From assembly GCF_038397725.1 (NCBI RefSeq), contig NZ_CP151634.1, positions 620,001 to 684,000 on the forward strand: a stretch of 64,000 nt of DNA. The letters run 5' to 3'. The notes beneath the pieces were generated by a model, which was not told the DNA's origin, made no database searches, and saw only the letters and a program-made list of their open reading frames with translations. Below, piece after piece: positions 26,242 to 34,683 of the stretch. The translations under genes and the position numbers were made by a program. Origin of the DNA: Microbacterium sp. LWO13-1.2 (GTDB lineage Bacteria; Actinomycetota; Actinomycetes; Actinomycetales; Microbacteriaceae). How positions within the stretch are numbered: the stretch's first letter is position 1; each line of letters begins with the position of its first letter.

Positions 26242-26271
26242 GAAGGGCGGATGCTTCGGCATCCGCCCTTC
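26242..26271 (+). terminator. Terminator after the GH101 gene
   Basis: A perfect 13-base stem (GAAGGGCGGATGC at 26242-26254 with GCATCCGCCCTTC at 26259-26271) and a TTCG tetraloop, starting 15 bases after the stop codon and followed by T-containing sequence. A strong intrinsic terminator. Confidence 0.85.
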
Positions 26272-26326
26272 TTCGTGCCGTGAGCAACCAGCGCTCACGC
26301 GACGCGGGCGACCGTCCCGCATATGA

Positions 26327-26360
26327 GAACCGCCCCGAGGCTTCGACCTCGGGGCGGTTC
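26327..26360 (-). terminator. Terminator after the GH35 gene
   Basis: A perfect 14-base stem (GAACCGCCCCGAGG at 26327-26340 with CCTCGGGGCGGTTC at 26347-26360) and a 6-base loop, 17 bases downstream of the GH35 stop. Together with the 26242 hairpin it isolates the two convergent genes. Confidence 0.8.
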
Positions 26361-26376
26361 GCTGTATCGCCTGCGC

Positions 26377-28152
26377 TCAGGAGCCGATGAACTCCTCGAC
26401 CTCGCCGAAGCCCGGCTGCTCCCGGATCTCGACGACATCGCCGAGGCGATCCGTGTCGAGCACATGAATCTCATTCCGGCCCTCGCGCCACAGGGGCGCC
26501 GGGGCGTACAGCGTCTCCTGCGGGCCGATCTCCCAGTAGCGGCCGAGGAGGAAGCCGTTCAGCCACACCATCCCCTTCGCCCCGCCGGGGAACGCGAGCC
26601 AGGCGTCGGCGGGCTCGGCGATGTCGAACATCGCCGTTGCGACACCGGTGACCGACGCCGCTCCGGACGTCGACGGCGCATCCTGCGGGAGGATGCGGTG
26701 CGTCCAACCGTGCACGAAGCGGCGGCCGATCATCACGCCGTTCATGATGCCCTTGCCCTCGCCAGTGCGGGGTCCGTAGTTGATGCGGCCAAGGCTCTCG
26801 ACGACGATGGTCAGCCGTCCGCTGCCACCCGCGGCCGGGAGGGCGAGCGAGGTCGAGCCATCGCGCTCGAGCACACCGAGTCGCTGCTCGTCGAGGAACA
26901 CGATCGCACGGTCGTGCATCACGGGGACGCTGAGCGTCGCGTCGACGTCGAAGGTGCAGTCGGCCTGATACGCGACGAACCCGTCCTCCGCTCCGATCCG
27001 ATCGAACGTGAGCGGTGCGGGCGCTTCGACGACGACGGATGCCGCGCCGACCGCATCCAGAAGCGAGGCCCGGGCGACCAGAGCGGCACGAGCCGCGGCC
27101 TGCCGACGGGGCGGCTCCGGGATCGCCGGGAGCGGCTCGGTGTGGAACGGCGCGAACGCCGCACGCAGCGCATGGAACTTCGCGTTCAGCGAGCCGTCCT
27201 CGCCGATGGGGGCGTCCGAGTCGTAGCTGGTGACGGTGGGCTGGAGGATGCCGTCGTGGTTCGCGCCGTTCCACAGACCGAAGTTCGTGCCGCCGTGAGC
27301 CATGTAGAGGCTCACGGAACCCCCGGCGTCCAGCAGCTCGTCCACGGTGCCAATCATGCTGTCGGCCGAACGAACGTGGTGACGCTCACCCCAGTGATCG
27401 AACCAGCCGCCCCAGAGTTCGCTGCACATGAGTGCGACATCGTCGGGCTTCAGCTCCTGGGCCTGGGCGACTCCGGTTCCGAACGTGAACGTGGGCATGG
27501 CACCTGCGACGCTGCCGTTGCGGACCATGTCCGCGGTGATCCCGTCTGCCGTGGTCAGCAGCTCGACAATGCCGCGCGCACGCAGTCCATCGCGCAGGTG
27601 CGTCAGGTAGGCGGCATCGCTCCCGAAGGATCCGTACTCGTTCTCGACCTGCACGGCGACGATCGGCCCCCCGTGAGCGGCCTGGAGCGGCACGAGCCGC
27701 GGCAGCAGCTCGTCGTACCAGGCGTCGACGCCGGCGAGGAAGATCGGATCGCTTGTCCGGACGGCCGGCGTCTGACCGCTGAGCCAGAACGGGATGCCGC
27801 CGTTCGACCATTCGGCGCAGATGTAGGGGCTCGGCCGGACGAAGACGTCGAGCCCGACCTCGCCGGCGATGCGGATGAACCGCTCGATATCGCGCCAGCC
27901 ATCGAAGCGGACATCACCCTGGGTGCGCTCGTGGAAGTTCCAGGCGATGTAGGTGTCGACGGTGTTCGCCCCCATCGCGGCAAGCCGGCGCAGCCGGTCC
28001 TCCCACTGGTCGGGGTGCACACGGAAGTAGTGGATCGCTCCGGAGAGGATGCGATGCGGACGTCCGTCACGCAGCATCTCCCCGTCGCGCCACGTCAGCG
28101 TCGACGTGGTGCGGGCGGCCGCGTGTGCGGCCGGCATGAGGGTGTCGGTCAT
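26377..28152 (-). CDS. GH35 beta-galactosidase
   Basis: 591 residues, no signal peptide, so cytoplasmic. ATG 28152 has AGGAG 6 bases upstream. The catalytic TIM barrel (residues 20-330) has the family signatures ILSGAIHYFRVHPDQW, SPYICAEWSNGGIPFWL, the acid/base motif VQVENEYGSFGSD (Glu170/172) and the nucleophile in LMCSELWGGWFDHWG (Glu245). C-terminal beta domains follow, ending around VWLNGFLLGRYWEIGPQ, the conserved sugar-binding jelly roll. Bacterial GH35 enzymes of this size cleave beta-1,3-linked galactose. That would fit galacto-N-biose released by the neighbouring GH101 enzyme. Confidence 0.92.
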   Translation of the reverse strand: MTDTLMPAAHAAARTTSTLTWRDGEMLRDGRPHRILSGAIHYFRVHPDQWEDRLRRLAAMGANTVDTYIAWNFHERTQGDVRFDGWRDIERFIRIAGEVGLDVFVRPSPYICAEWSNGGIPFWLSGQTPAVRTSDPIFLAGVDAWYDELLPRLVPLQAAHGGPIVAVQVENEYGSFGSDAAYLTHLRDGLRARGIVELLTTADGITADMVRNGSVAGAMPTFTFGTGVAQAQELKPDDVALMCSELWGGWFDHWGERHHVRSADSMIGTVDELLDAGGSVSLYMAHGGTNFGLWNGANHDGILQPTVTSYDSDAPIGEDGSLNAKFHALRAAFAPFHTEPLPAIPEPPRRQAAARAALVARASLLDAVGAASVVVEAPAPLTFDRIGAEDGFVAYQADCTFDVDATLSVPVMHDRAIVFLDEQRLGVLERDGSTSLALPAAGGSGRLTIVVESLGRINYGPRTGEGKGIMNGVMIGRRFVHGWTHRILPQDAPSTSGAASVTGVATAMFDIAEPADAWLAFPGGAKGMVWLNGFLLGRYWEIGPQETLYAPAPLWREGRNEIHVLDTDRLGDVVEIREQPGFGEVEEFIGS

Positions 28153-28168
28153 GAAGCTCCTGAGGCAG

Positions 28169-28182
28169 TGTTTGCGTTCACA
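28169..28182. promoter_or_regulatory. LacI-type operator overlapping the GH35 promoter
   Basis: TGTTTGCGTTCACA is a 14-base imperfect palindrome. On the minus strand the -10 element GATAAT lies at 28182-28187, so the site covers the transcription start region of the GH35 gene. The half-site TGTTTGCG is shared with the GH101 upstream site. Confidence 0.6.
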
Positions 28183-28244
28183 TTATCGCACCGCTGTCGC
28201 TCCAGCATCCCGTCTCTGCGCCGAATGATCGCTACCATGGGCCC

Positions 28245-29273
28245 ATGTCTCCGCGCCGCGCCCCTGAGGATCGTGCCCCCAGCCAGGTGGATGTCGCCCG
28301 CCTGGCCGGAGTCTCGGCCCAGACCGTCTCCCGGGTGATGTCGGGACTGGACAACGTCCGTCCTGACACGGCCCGCCGCGTGCATTCCGCTGTCGAGCAG
28401 CTCGGCTACCGCGTGCACGCCGCAGCAGCCTCGCTCGCGTCCGGGCGCACCCGCATCCTCGGTGTGATCGTCGTCTCGACCGATCGGTATTCTTCGGCGG
28501 CCCTCGGCGTCGGCATCGAGCAGGCCGCGGCCGCGAACGGCTATACCGTCACCACAGCGGCCGTCGCCGATCACGCATCCGGCGATGCCTTCCTCGACGC
28601 CTTCGACCGCTTGGAACGCCAGGGCGCCGAAGGCATCGTGCTCGGCGTACCCGTCGAACTCGACAGCCCCTCGATGAGAACGCGAACACAGCGCACCCCG
28701 GCGACCCGCACCGATCGCGTCACCCTGGAGACCGGCGCGCCGCTGGCCGTGGACCAGAACGAGATCGCCCGGCTCGCCGTCGAGCACCTCCTCGATCTCG
28801 GACATCAGACGGTGTGGCACGTCTCCGGCGACGAGTACTGGGCCGAGACCGTACAGCGCCGCCAGGTCTGGGAGCAGGTGCTCACCGAGCGCGGCATCAC
28901 GCCGCCGCCGGTCATCCCCGGCGATTGGACACCGGAATCCGGCTATCGCGCCGGCCGGACGATCGCCGCGATCCCCGGGGCGACCGCCGTGTTCGTCAGC
29001 AGCGACGAGATGGCTTTCGGCGTCATCCGGGCCCTGCACGAGGCCGGCCGGAACGTGCCGGAGGAGGTCTCCGTGGTCAGCGTCGACGACATCGCCCTCG
29101 CCGCCTACGCCTCCCCGGCGCTCACCACGGTGCGTCAGCCCTTCGAGGCGCTCGGCCGGGCCGCCGCGCTGCGTCTGATCGCCGAGATCGAGGGCACGGA
29201 TCCGGTCGGCGACATCCCGCCGATCACCCCCACGCTCGTCGTGCGGTCATCGACGGCGCCGCCGCCCGCCTGA
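28245..29273 (+). CDS. LacI-family transcriptional repressor
   Basis: 342 residues. The HTH and hinge are textbook: SQVDVARLAGVSAQTVSRVM, then SGLDNVRPDTARRVHSAVEQ and the LGYRVHAAAASLASGRT hinge. The periplasmic-binding-protein-like domain binds the inducer; EMAFGVIRALHEAGRNVPEE and DDIALAAYASPALTTVRQPF are the C-terminal landmarks. It is divergent from GH35 with 92 bases between. The 12-base palindrome CATGGGCCCATG (28236-28247) covers its own start codon and may add autoregulation. It likely represses the GH101 and GH35 genes. Confidence 0.92.
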   Translation: MSPRRAPEDRAPSQVDVARLAGVSAQTVSRVMSGLDNVRPDTARRVHSAVEQLGYRVHAAAASLASGRTRILGVIVVSTDRYSSAALGVGIEQAAAANGYTVTTAAVADHASGDAFLDAFDRLERQGAEGIVLGVPVELDSPSMRTRTQRTPATRTDRVTLETGAPLAVDQNEIARLAVEHLLDLGHQTVWHVSGDEYWAETVQRRQVWEQVLTERGITPPPVIPGDWTPESGYRAGRTIAAIPGATAVFVSSDEMAFGVIRALHEAGRNVPEEVSVVSVDDIALAAYASPALTTVRQPFEALGRAAALRLIAEIEGTDPVGDIPPITPTLVVRSSTAPPPA

Positions 29274-29315
29274 GCATCCGCCCGCCCCGCGGAACACGTG
29301 CATGCCCAAAACACA

Positions 29316-29350
29316 GATGCAGGTCGAAACCGTGCTTCTCGACCTGCATC
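29316..29350 (+). terminator. Hairpin downstream of the lacI-type gene
   Basis: A perfect 12-base stem, GATGCAGGTCGA (29316-29327) / TCGACCTGCATC (29339-29350), with an 11-base loop, 42 bases after the LacI stop. Probable terminator between the regulator and deoD. Confidence 0.6.
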
Positions 29351-29465
29351 CGAGATCTGAGCAGACAGGTGTACCGTCGCCGTCCTACGGGGATGTCGCC
29401 GACCGCGTGCGGTCGCGGCAGCGCCATCACGCCGGTGCAGCATCCGCCCTCACTACGCTGATCAC

Positions 29466-30179
29466 ATGAGCACCCACATCGCCGCAGAGCCCGGCCAGAT
29501 CGCTCCCATCGTGCTGTTCCCCGGCGACCCGCTGCGGGCGAAGTGGATCGCGGAGACGTTCCTCGAGGACGCCGAGCTGTACTCGCAGACCCGCGGCATG
29601 CTCGGATTCACCGGAACGTGGGAGGGCCACCGCGTCTCGGTGCAGGGTTCCGGCATGGGGCAGCCGTCGATGGCGATCTACGTGAACGAGCTGTTCGACT
29701 CGTACGACGTGCAGACCGTGGTCCGCGTGGGCTCATGCGGCGCACTCACCGAGCGCCTGGCGGTGCGCGACATCATCATCGCCAACGGCGCCTGCACCGA
29801 CTCCGGGATCAACCGGGTGCGCTTCCACGGATTGGACTACGCGCCGGTTGCCGACTTCGGCCTGCTGCGCGCTGCCGTCGAGGCGAGCGAGCAGATGACC
29901 CTCGACAGCGCGGTGCACGTCGGCCTGCTGCTCTCGAGCGATCAGTTCTACAGCACCCGCCCCGAGCTCAACGATCCGTTCGTGAAGCATGGGGTACTCG
30001 GAGTCGAGATGGAGACGAGTGGGCTGTACACACTGGCCGCGTACTACGGTCGGCGTGCACTCAGCATCTGCACCGTCTCCGATCACATCGTCACCGGCGA
30101 GGAGACGACGGCGCAGGAGCGCGAGCAGACGTTCGGCGACATGATCCGCATCGCGCTGCGTGCGGCGACCTCGGTCTGA
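29466..30179 (+). CDS. deoD: Purine nucleoside phosphorylase, DeoD type
   Basis: 237 residues, full length for the hexameric family. Motifs: phosphate-binding [46 protein letters not shown], the ribose/base site [13 protein letters not shown] and the catalytic Asp in [11 protein letters not shown]. It cleaves purine (deoxy)nucleosides with phosphate to free base and (deoxy)ribose-1-phosphate in salvage. Monocistronic; a long palindrome follows. Confidence 0.95.
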   Translation: MSTHIAAEPGQIAPIVLFPGDPLRAKWIAETFLEDAELYSQTRGMLGFTGTWEGHRVSVQGSGMGQPSMAIYVNELFDSYDVQTVVRVGSCGALTERLAVRDIIIANGACTDSGINRVRFHGLDYAPVADFGLLRAAVEASEQMTLDSAVHVGLLLSSDQFYSTRPELNDPFVKHGVLGVEMETSGLYTLAAYYGRRALSICTVSDHIVTGEETTAQEREQTFGDMIRIALRAATSV

Positions 30180-30189
30180 GCGTCAGCCC

Positions 30190-30275
30190 GTCCATAACTC
30201 CGGAGAATCTGCCCCGTAAGGCCCCGAAACGGCTGTGTGATCGTCACCACAGGCGATTCTTCCTGAGTTATGGAC
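30190..30275. repeat. 86-bp palindromic intergenic element, family C
   Basis: GTCCATAACTC (30190-30200) is exactly complementary to GAGTTATGGAC (30265-30275). Complementarity continues imperfectly inward (GAATC/GATTC, TGCC/GGC) and the interior has a second small pair (CCGT/ACGG). It occupies most of the gap between deoD and the helicase. Only one copy was seen in this window. Confidence 0.6.
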
Positions 30276-30303
30276 ACCAGCAGTAGGGGATGATCGAAGG
30301 ACC

Positions 30304-32808
30304 ATGACTTCCCCTTCGCGGCTCGATCCCGCCGCCGTTCCCGATGCCGCCGACCCGGATGCCGTCTACCTGGCCTTCGCGGAGTGGGTCGAGTCGACCG
30401 GCATCAGCATGTACCCGGCACAGGACGAGGCGGTCATCGAGATCGTGTCGGGGAACAACCTGATCCTCAGCACACCGACCGGCACCGGCAAGTCGCTCGT
30501 CGCGGTCGGCGCGCACTTCGCGGCCCTCGCGGCCGGACGCCGCAGCTACTACACCGCCCCCATCAAGGCCCTGGTGAGCGAAAAGTTCTTCGCCCTGGTC
30601 GACGTCTTCGGTGCAGAGAACGTCGGCATGGTGACGGGCGACTCGGCCGTCAATGCCGATGCGCCGATCATCTGCTGCACGGCAGAGATCCTCGCGAACC
30701 TCGCTCTGCGTCAGGGGCCGACGGCGAACGTCGGCCAGGTCGTCATGGACGAGTTCCACTTCTACGCCGACCCCGATCGCGGCTGGGCATGGCAGGTGCC
30801 GCTGCTGACGCTTCCGCAGGCGCAGTTCATCCTGATGTCGGCGACGCTCGGCGATGTGACCGTGCTGGCGGAGGATCTGACCCGGCGCACCGGCCGTGAG
30901 ACAGCCACGGTCACCGGCGTGGAGCGTCCGGTGCCGCTGCACTTCTTCTATGAGATGACACCGATCCACGAGACGATCGACGACCTGCTGAACACCGGCC
31001 AGGCGCCGATCTACATCGTGCACTTCTCGCAGGCCGCGGCGATGGAGCGCGCCCAGTCCCTGTCCAGCACAAAGATCGCCACCCGGGAGCAACGCGACGT
31101 GATCGCTGAGTTGATCGGCGGATTCCGGTTCACCACGGCATTCGGCAAAACGCTGTCGCGGTTCCTGCGCGCCGGCATCGGCGTGCACCACGCCGGCATG
31201 CTGCCGAAGTACCGCCGCCTCGTCGAACAGCTCGCCCAGCGCGGCCTGCTGCGCGTGATCTGCGGCACCGACACCCTCGGCGTCGGCATCAACGTGCCGA
31301 TCCGCACCGTGCTGCTCACCGCACTCACGAAGTTCGACGGCACCCGGATGCGCCAGCTCAACGCCCGCGAGTTCCACCAGATCGCCGGCCGCGCCGGACG
31401 CGCCGGGTACGACACCGCCGGCACCGTCGTCGCCGAGGCGCCCGATCATGAGACGGAGAACGCGGCTGCGATCCGCAAGGCGGGCGACGATCCGAAGAAG
31501 AAGCGCAAGCTCATCCGCAAGAAGGCACCGGACGGATTCGTGTCGTGGGGCGAGCCGTCGTTCCGCAAGCTGATCGACGCCACCCCCGAAACGCTCACCT
31601 CGCACATGCAGATCACGAGCAGCATGATGCTGAATGTGATCGGCCGCGGCGGCGACGTGTTCGCCAATATGCGCTCACTGGTATACGACAACCACGAGCC
31701 GCGTTCCCGCCAGCGCGAGCTCGCCATCCGTGCCATCGGCATCTACCGCACGCTCCGCGAATCGGGCATCGTCGAACGCACCGCCGACGGGGAGATCCGT
31801 CTCACCGTCGACCTGCAGCCGAACTTCGCCCTGAACCAGTCACTGTCGCCGTTCGCCCTGGCGGCGTTCGAGCTGCTCGACCCGGAGGCGCCCGGCTTCG
31901 CGCTGGACATGGTCTCGATCGTGGAGTCGACGCTCGATGACCCGCGTGCCGTGCTGAGCCAGCAGGAGTTCCTCGCTCGCGGCGAGGCCGTCGCCACGAT
32001 GAAGCGCGAGGGCATCGAGTACGACGAGCGGATGGAACTGCTCGAGGAGATCAGCTATCCGAAGCCCCTCGACGAACTGCTCACCGCCGCCTTCGAGACG
32101 TTCAGCGCCGCGCAGCCGTGGATCCGCGACTTCGAACTGCATCCGAAGGCCGTGGTCCGCGACATGTACGAACGAGCCATGTCGTTCGGGGAATATGTCG
32201 CCTACTACAAGATTGCCCGCTCCGAGGGTGTGGTGCTGCGCTACCTCTCCGATGCGTACCGTGCGGCATCGCAGACCATCCCGGAGGAACTGAAGACCGA
32301 GGATCTGCGCGATCTCATCGAGTGGCTCGGCGAACTGGTGCGCCAGGTCGACTCCAGCCTGCTCGACGAGTGGGAGGAGCTGATCGCCGGGCACATCCCG
32401 CCGCACGGCTCCGACGAACCGATCGTCCCGCCCGCGCCGAAGCGCCTCACCAGCAACACACGCGCCTTCCGCATCCTGGTGCGCAACGAGCTGTTCCGTC
32501 GCGTGCAGCTGGCCGCACGCGAAGACGTCGATGCGCTGGCCGAGTTGGACTCCGACTTCGGTGCGTCCGGATGGGATACCGCCCTCGACGCCTACTTCGC
32601 CGAGCACGACGAGATCCTCACCGGCGCGGATGCCCGCAGCTCCAAGCTGCTGCTGCTCGACGAGGGCACGACCGTGTGGACCGCGCATCAGATCATCGAC
32701 GACCCGGCCGGCGATCATGACTGGCGCATCACCGCGACCGTCGACCTCGCGGCATCCGATGAGGCCGGCGAAGCCGTCGTCACCGTGACCGCGGTCGATC
32801 GGCTCTAG
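30304..32808 (+). CDS. DEAD/DEAH-box (Ski2-like) RNA helicase with DUF3516 C-terminus
   Basis: 834 residues. Walker A STPTGTGKSLVAVG (about 56-67), the motif II variant MDEFHFYADPDRGWAW (about 149), motif III LMSATLGDVTVL and motif VI HQIAGRAGRAGYDT are intact, so this is an active SF2 ATPase. The long C-terminal part (about 400-834) is helical and corresponds to the DUF3516 extension found in actinobacterial members. The role is probably RNA unwinding or turnover. It is a single gene ending in a strong hairpin. Confidence 0.9.
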   Translation: MTSPSRLDPAAVPDAADPDAVYLAFAEWVESTGISMYPAQDEAVIEIVSGNNLILSTPTGTGKSLVAVGAHFAALAAGRRSYYTAPIKALVSEKFFALVDVFGAENVGMVTGDSAVNADAPIICCTAEILANLALRQGPTANVGQVVMDEFHFYADPDRGWAWQVPLLTLPQAQFILMSATLGDVTVLAEDLTRRTGRETATVTGVERPVPLHFFYEMTPIHETIDDLLNTGQAPIYIVHFSQAAAMERAQSLSSTKIATREQRDVIAELIGGFRFTTAFGKTLSRFLRAGIGVHHAGMLPKYRRLVEQLAQRGLLRVICGTDTLGVGINVPIRTVLLTALTKFDGTRMRQLNAREFHQIAGRAGRAGYDTAGTVVAEAPDHETENAAAIRKAGDDPKKKRKLIRKKAPDGFVSWGEPSFRKLIDATPETLTSHMQITSSMMLNVIGRGGDVFANMRSLVYDNHEPRSRQRELAIRAIGIYRTLRESGIVERTADGEIRLTVDLQPNFALNQSLSPFALAAFELLDPEAPGFALDMVSIVESTLDDPRAVLSQQEFLARGEAVATMKREGIEYDERMELLEEISYPKPLDELLTAAFETFSAAQPWIRDFELHPKAVVRDMYERAMSFGEYVAYYKIARSEGVVLRYLSDAYRAASQTIPEELKTEDLRDLIEWLGELVRQVDSSLLDEWEELIAGHIPPHGSDEPIVPPAPKRLTSNTRAFRILVRNELFRRVQLAAREDVDALAELDSDFGASGWDTALDAYFAEHDEILTGADARSSKLLLLDEGTTVWTAHQIIDDPAGDHDWRITATVDLAASDEAGEAVVTVTAVDRL

Positions 32809-32814
32809 CTCGAC

Positions 32815-32845
32815 GGGCGGGTGCGGCCGTCCGCCGCACCCGCCC
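32815..32845. terminator. Bidirectional terminator between helicase and RiPP-locus importer
   Basis: A perfect 12-base stem GGGCGGGTGCGG (32815-32826) / CCGCACCCGCCC (32834-32845) with a 7-base loop between two convergent genes, 7 bases after the helicase stop and 13 bases after the binding-protein stop. Confidence 0.75.
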
Positions 32846-32857
32846 TCCGGTTCCGAA

Positions 32858-33874
32858 TCACGCGAAAGCGTCGGGGTACAGCGCCTGCGCGATCTGGCGG
32901 ACAACGGAGATGTTCCCGAGCGTGCCGGGGAATGTGTCTGCGGTGGAGATGGCGATCAGGCGACCGTCGCGAACCGCTGGCATGTCGGGGAACGTGGCCG
33001 TGAGGTACGCACGGGTGGCGGCCTCGTGCGCCGGATCCGTCACGGCGAACACGAGAGCGTCAGGCGATTCCGCCGCGAGCGATTCCGGGGTGATCTCTGC
33101 GGCGAAGAAGTCGCCGAACGCGGCATCCTCCGGGCTGAACACGTTGTCGGCGCCGGCCCGTCGAAGAATGTCGTACTCGATTCCCGCGCCGACCGCCGTC
33201 AGCGACGTTCCGTCGACGTAGATCTGCGCCACACGCAGCTTGTCGTCGACCTGCTCCACGGCGGCGTCGACCACGGCGAGGTCGGCCTTCGATTCCTCGA
33301 TGAGAGACTCCGCCTTGTCTTCGACGTCGAAGATCGTCCCGAGGTTCTCGAGGTCGATGAAGAGATCGTCGACCGTTCCTTCCATGCGTCGCTCGAAGCA
33401 TCCACCGGTGGCGACGTACGCGGCGACGCCGGCCTCCTGCAGCTGTTCGATGCTGGCGAAGCCCTGCTCGGCGGTGAACTCGTAGGTCGTCGGCGAGTAG
33501 ACGAAATCGGGTTCGACGGCGAGGAGCGCTTCGCGGTTCGGCGGCGAGTCCGCCCCGAGCACGGGGACATCGGCTGCCAGTGCGGCGACGTCGGCTGGAA
33601 GCGCCTGCGCTGTGGCCTGCGCCTGACCGACGAGCCGGTCGGCGAGCCCCAGGCGCAGCAGCAGCTCGGTCTGCGAGGGGTGCAGGCCGACCACGGCGGT
33701 CGGTGCCTCGGGCACCACGACAGTGCGGCCGCAGTTCTCGATCGTGACCGAGCCCGCCGATGAGGAGGGCGGCTGGGCGGAGGCGACTCCCGCCCCGCAT
33801 CCGGTCAGACCGAGGATGCTCAACCCTCCCAGTGCAGTCATCAGGATGCTGGCGGATCGCGTGCGGGGTTTCAT
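32858..33874 (-). CDS. Metallophore/siderophore ABC transporter substrate-binding lipoprotein
   Basis: 338 residues with a lipoprotein signal and lipobox LTGC near residue 26. The mature protein is a FecB/BtuF-type (class III) binding protein: TVVVPEAPTAVVGLHPSQTE, LLLRLGLADRLVGQA, EALLAVEPDFVYSP and LRRAGADNVFSPEDAAFGD are typical lobes joined by one rigid helix. It is the last gene of a five-gene operon in which every junction overlaps by 4 bases. Because that operon is divergent from the RiPP biosynthesis genes across a Fur/Zur-type box, it probably captures the metal-loaded RiPP product. Ligand unproven. Confidence 0.9.
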   Translation of the reverse strand: MKPRTRSASILMTALGGLSILGLTGCGAGVASAQPPSSSAGSVTIENCGRTVVVPEAPTAVVGLHPSQTELLLRLGLADRLVGQAQATAQALPADVAALAADVPVLGADSPPNREALLAVEPDFVYSPTTYEFTAEQGFASIEQLQEAGVAAYVATGGCFERRMEGTVDDLFIDLENLGTIFDVEDKAESLIEESKADLAVVDAAVEQVDDKLRVAQIYVDGTSLTAVGAGIEYDILRRAGADNVFSPEDAAFGDFFAAEITPESLAAESPDALVFAVTDPAHEAATRAYLTATFPDMPAVRDGRLIAISTADTFPGTLGNISVVRQIAQALYPDAFA

Positions 33875-34683
33875 TCGGTTCTCCTTGGTGATGAGGGCGG
33901 GGGGTTCCCGCCCGAGGGGGTGAGAGGGTGGAAAGTCATCGCCCGGGCGCCCGTGCCCTCTTCCACCGCGACGCGTGCCGTCACGCGGAACACGTCGCTC
34001 ACACGCGCCGGTGTGAGCACCACGTCGGGTCGCCCGAAGGCCACCAGGTTCCCGGCGTCGAGAACGGCGATGTCGTCGCAGAATGACGCCGCGATGTTCA
34101 GGTCGTGGAGAGCGGCGATGACGGTCTTGCCGAGACCGGTGACGACGCGCATCAGGTCGAGTTGATGAGAGATGTCGAGGTGGTTGGTGGGTTCGTCGAG
34201 CACGAGGATCTCGCCGTCCTGCGCGAGAGCTCGGGCCAGCATCACGCGCTGCCGCTGTCCGCCGGAGAGCTGACGCATCAGGCGATCTCCGAGATCGGCG
34301 ACGTCGGCGGCGCGCAGCGACTCGTCGACGATCCGCAGATCCTCCGGAGAGTCTCGCGTGAAGGGCGGCCGGTGCGGCGCGCGGCCGACGAGCACCGTCT
34401 CCCGCACTGTGAGATCGAAATCGGACGGCGCATCCTGTAGCATCACCGACACTGTCCGTGCGAGCACCCGAGGTGCGAGTTCTGCGACGTCATCGCCGTC
34501 GACGCAGACCCGGCCCCGGAGAGGCCGACGGCCGGTGAACAAGGTGCGCAGGAGGGTCGATTTGCCGCTGCCGTTCGGACCGACGAGTCCGACGATCCGG
34601 CCGCGGCCGATCGTCAGATCGATTCCGCGGAGTACGACGCGACCGCCGAGCGCGACGTCGACGCCTTCGAAGGAGATGGTCAT
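33871..34683 (-). CDS. Metallophore ABC transporter ATPase (FecE/BtuD-type)
   Basis: 270 residues. Walker A GLVGPNGSGKSTLLRTLF, Q-loop SVMLQDAPSDFDL, signature RQLSGGQRQRVMLARALAQD, Walker B EILVLDEPTNHLDISHQ and H-loop ALHDLNIAASF are intact. Overlaps the permease stop and the binding-protein start by 4 bases each. Confidence 0.94.
   Translation of the reverse strand: MTISFEGVDVALGGRVVLRGIDLTIGRGRIVGLVGPNGSGKSTLLRTLFTGRRPLRGRVCVDGDDVAELAPRVLARTVSVMLQDAPSDFDLTVRETVLVGRAPHRPPFTRDSPEDLRIVDESLRAADVADLGDRLMRQLSGGQRQRVMLARALAQDGEILVLDEPTNHLDISHQLDLMRVVTGLGKTVIAALHDLNIAASFCDDIAVLDAGNLVAFGRPDVVLTPARVSDVFRVTARVAVEEGTGARAMTFHPLTPSGGNPPPSSPRRTE

Noticed and set aside
22112-26287. A 1391-codon open frame antisense to the GH101 gene
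   Set aside because: Its translation is Arg/Asp/Val/Gly-rich with no recognisable domain; it is a high-GC codon shadow of the GH101 gene.
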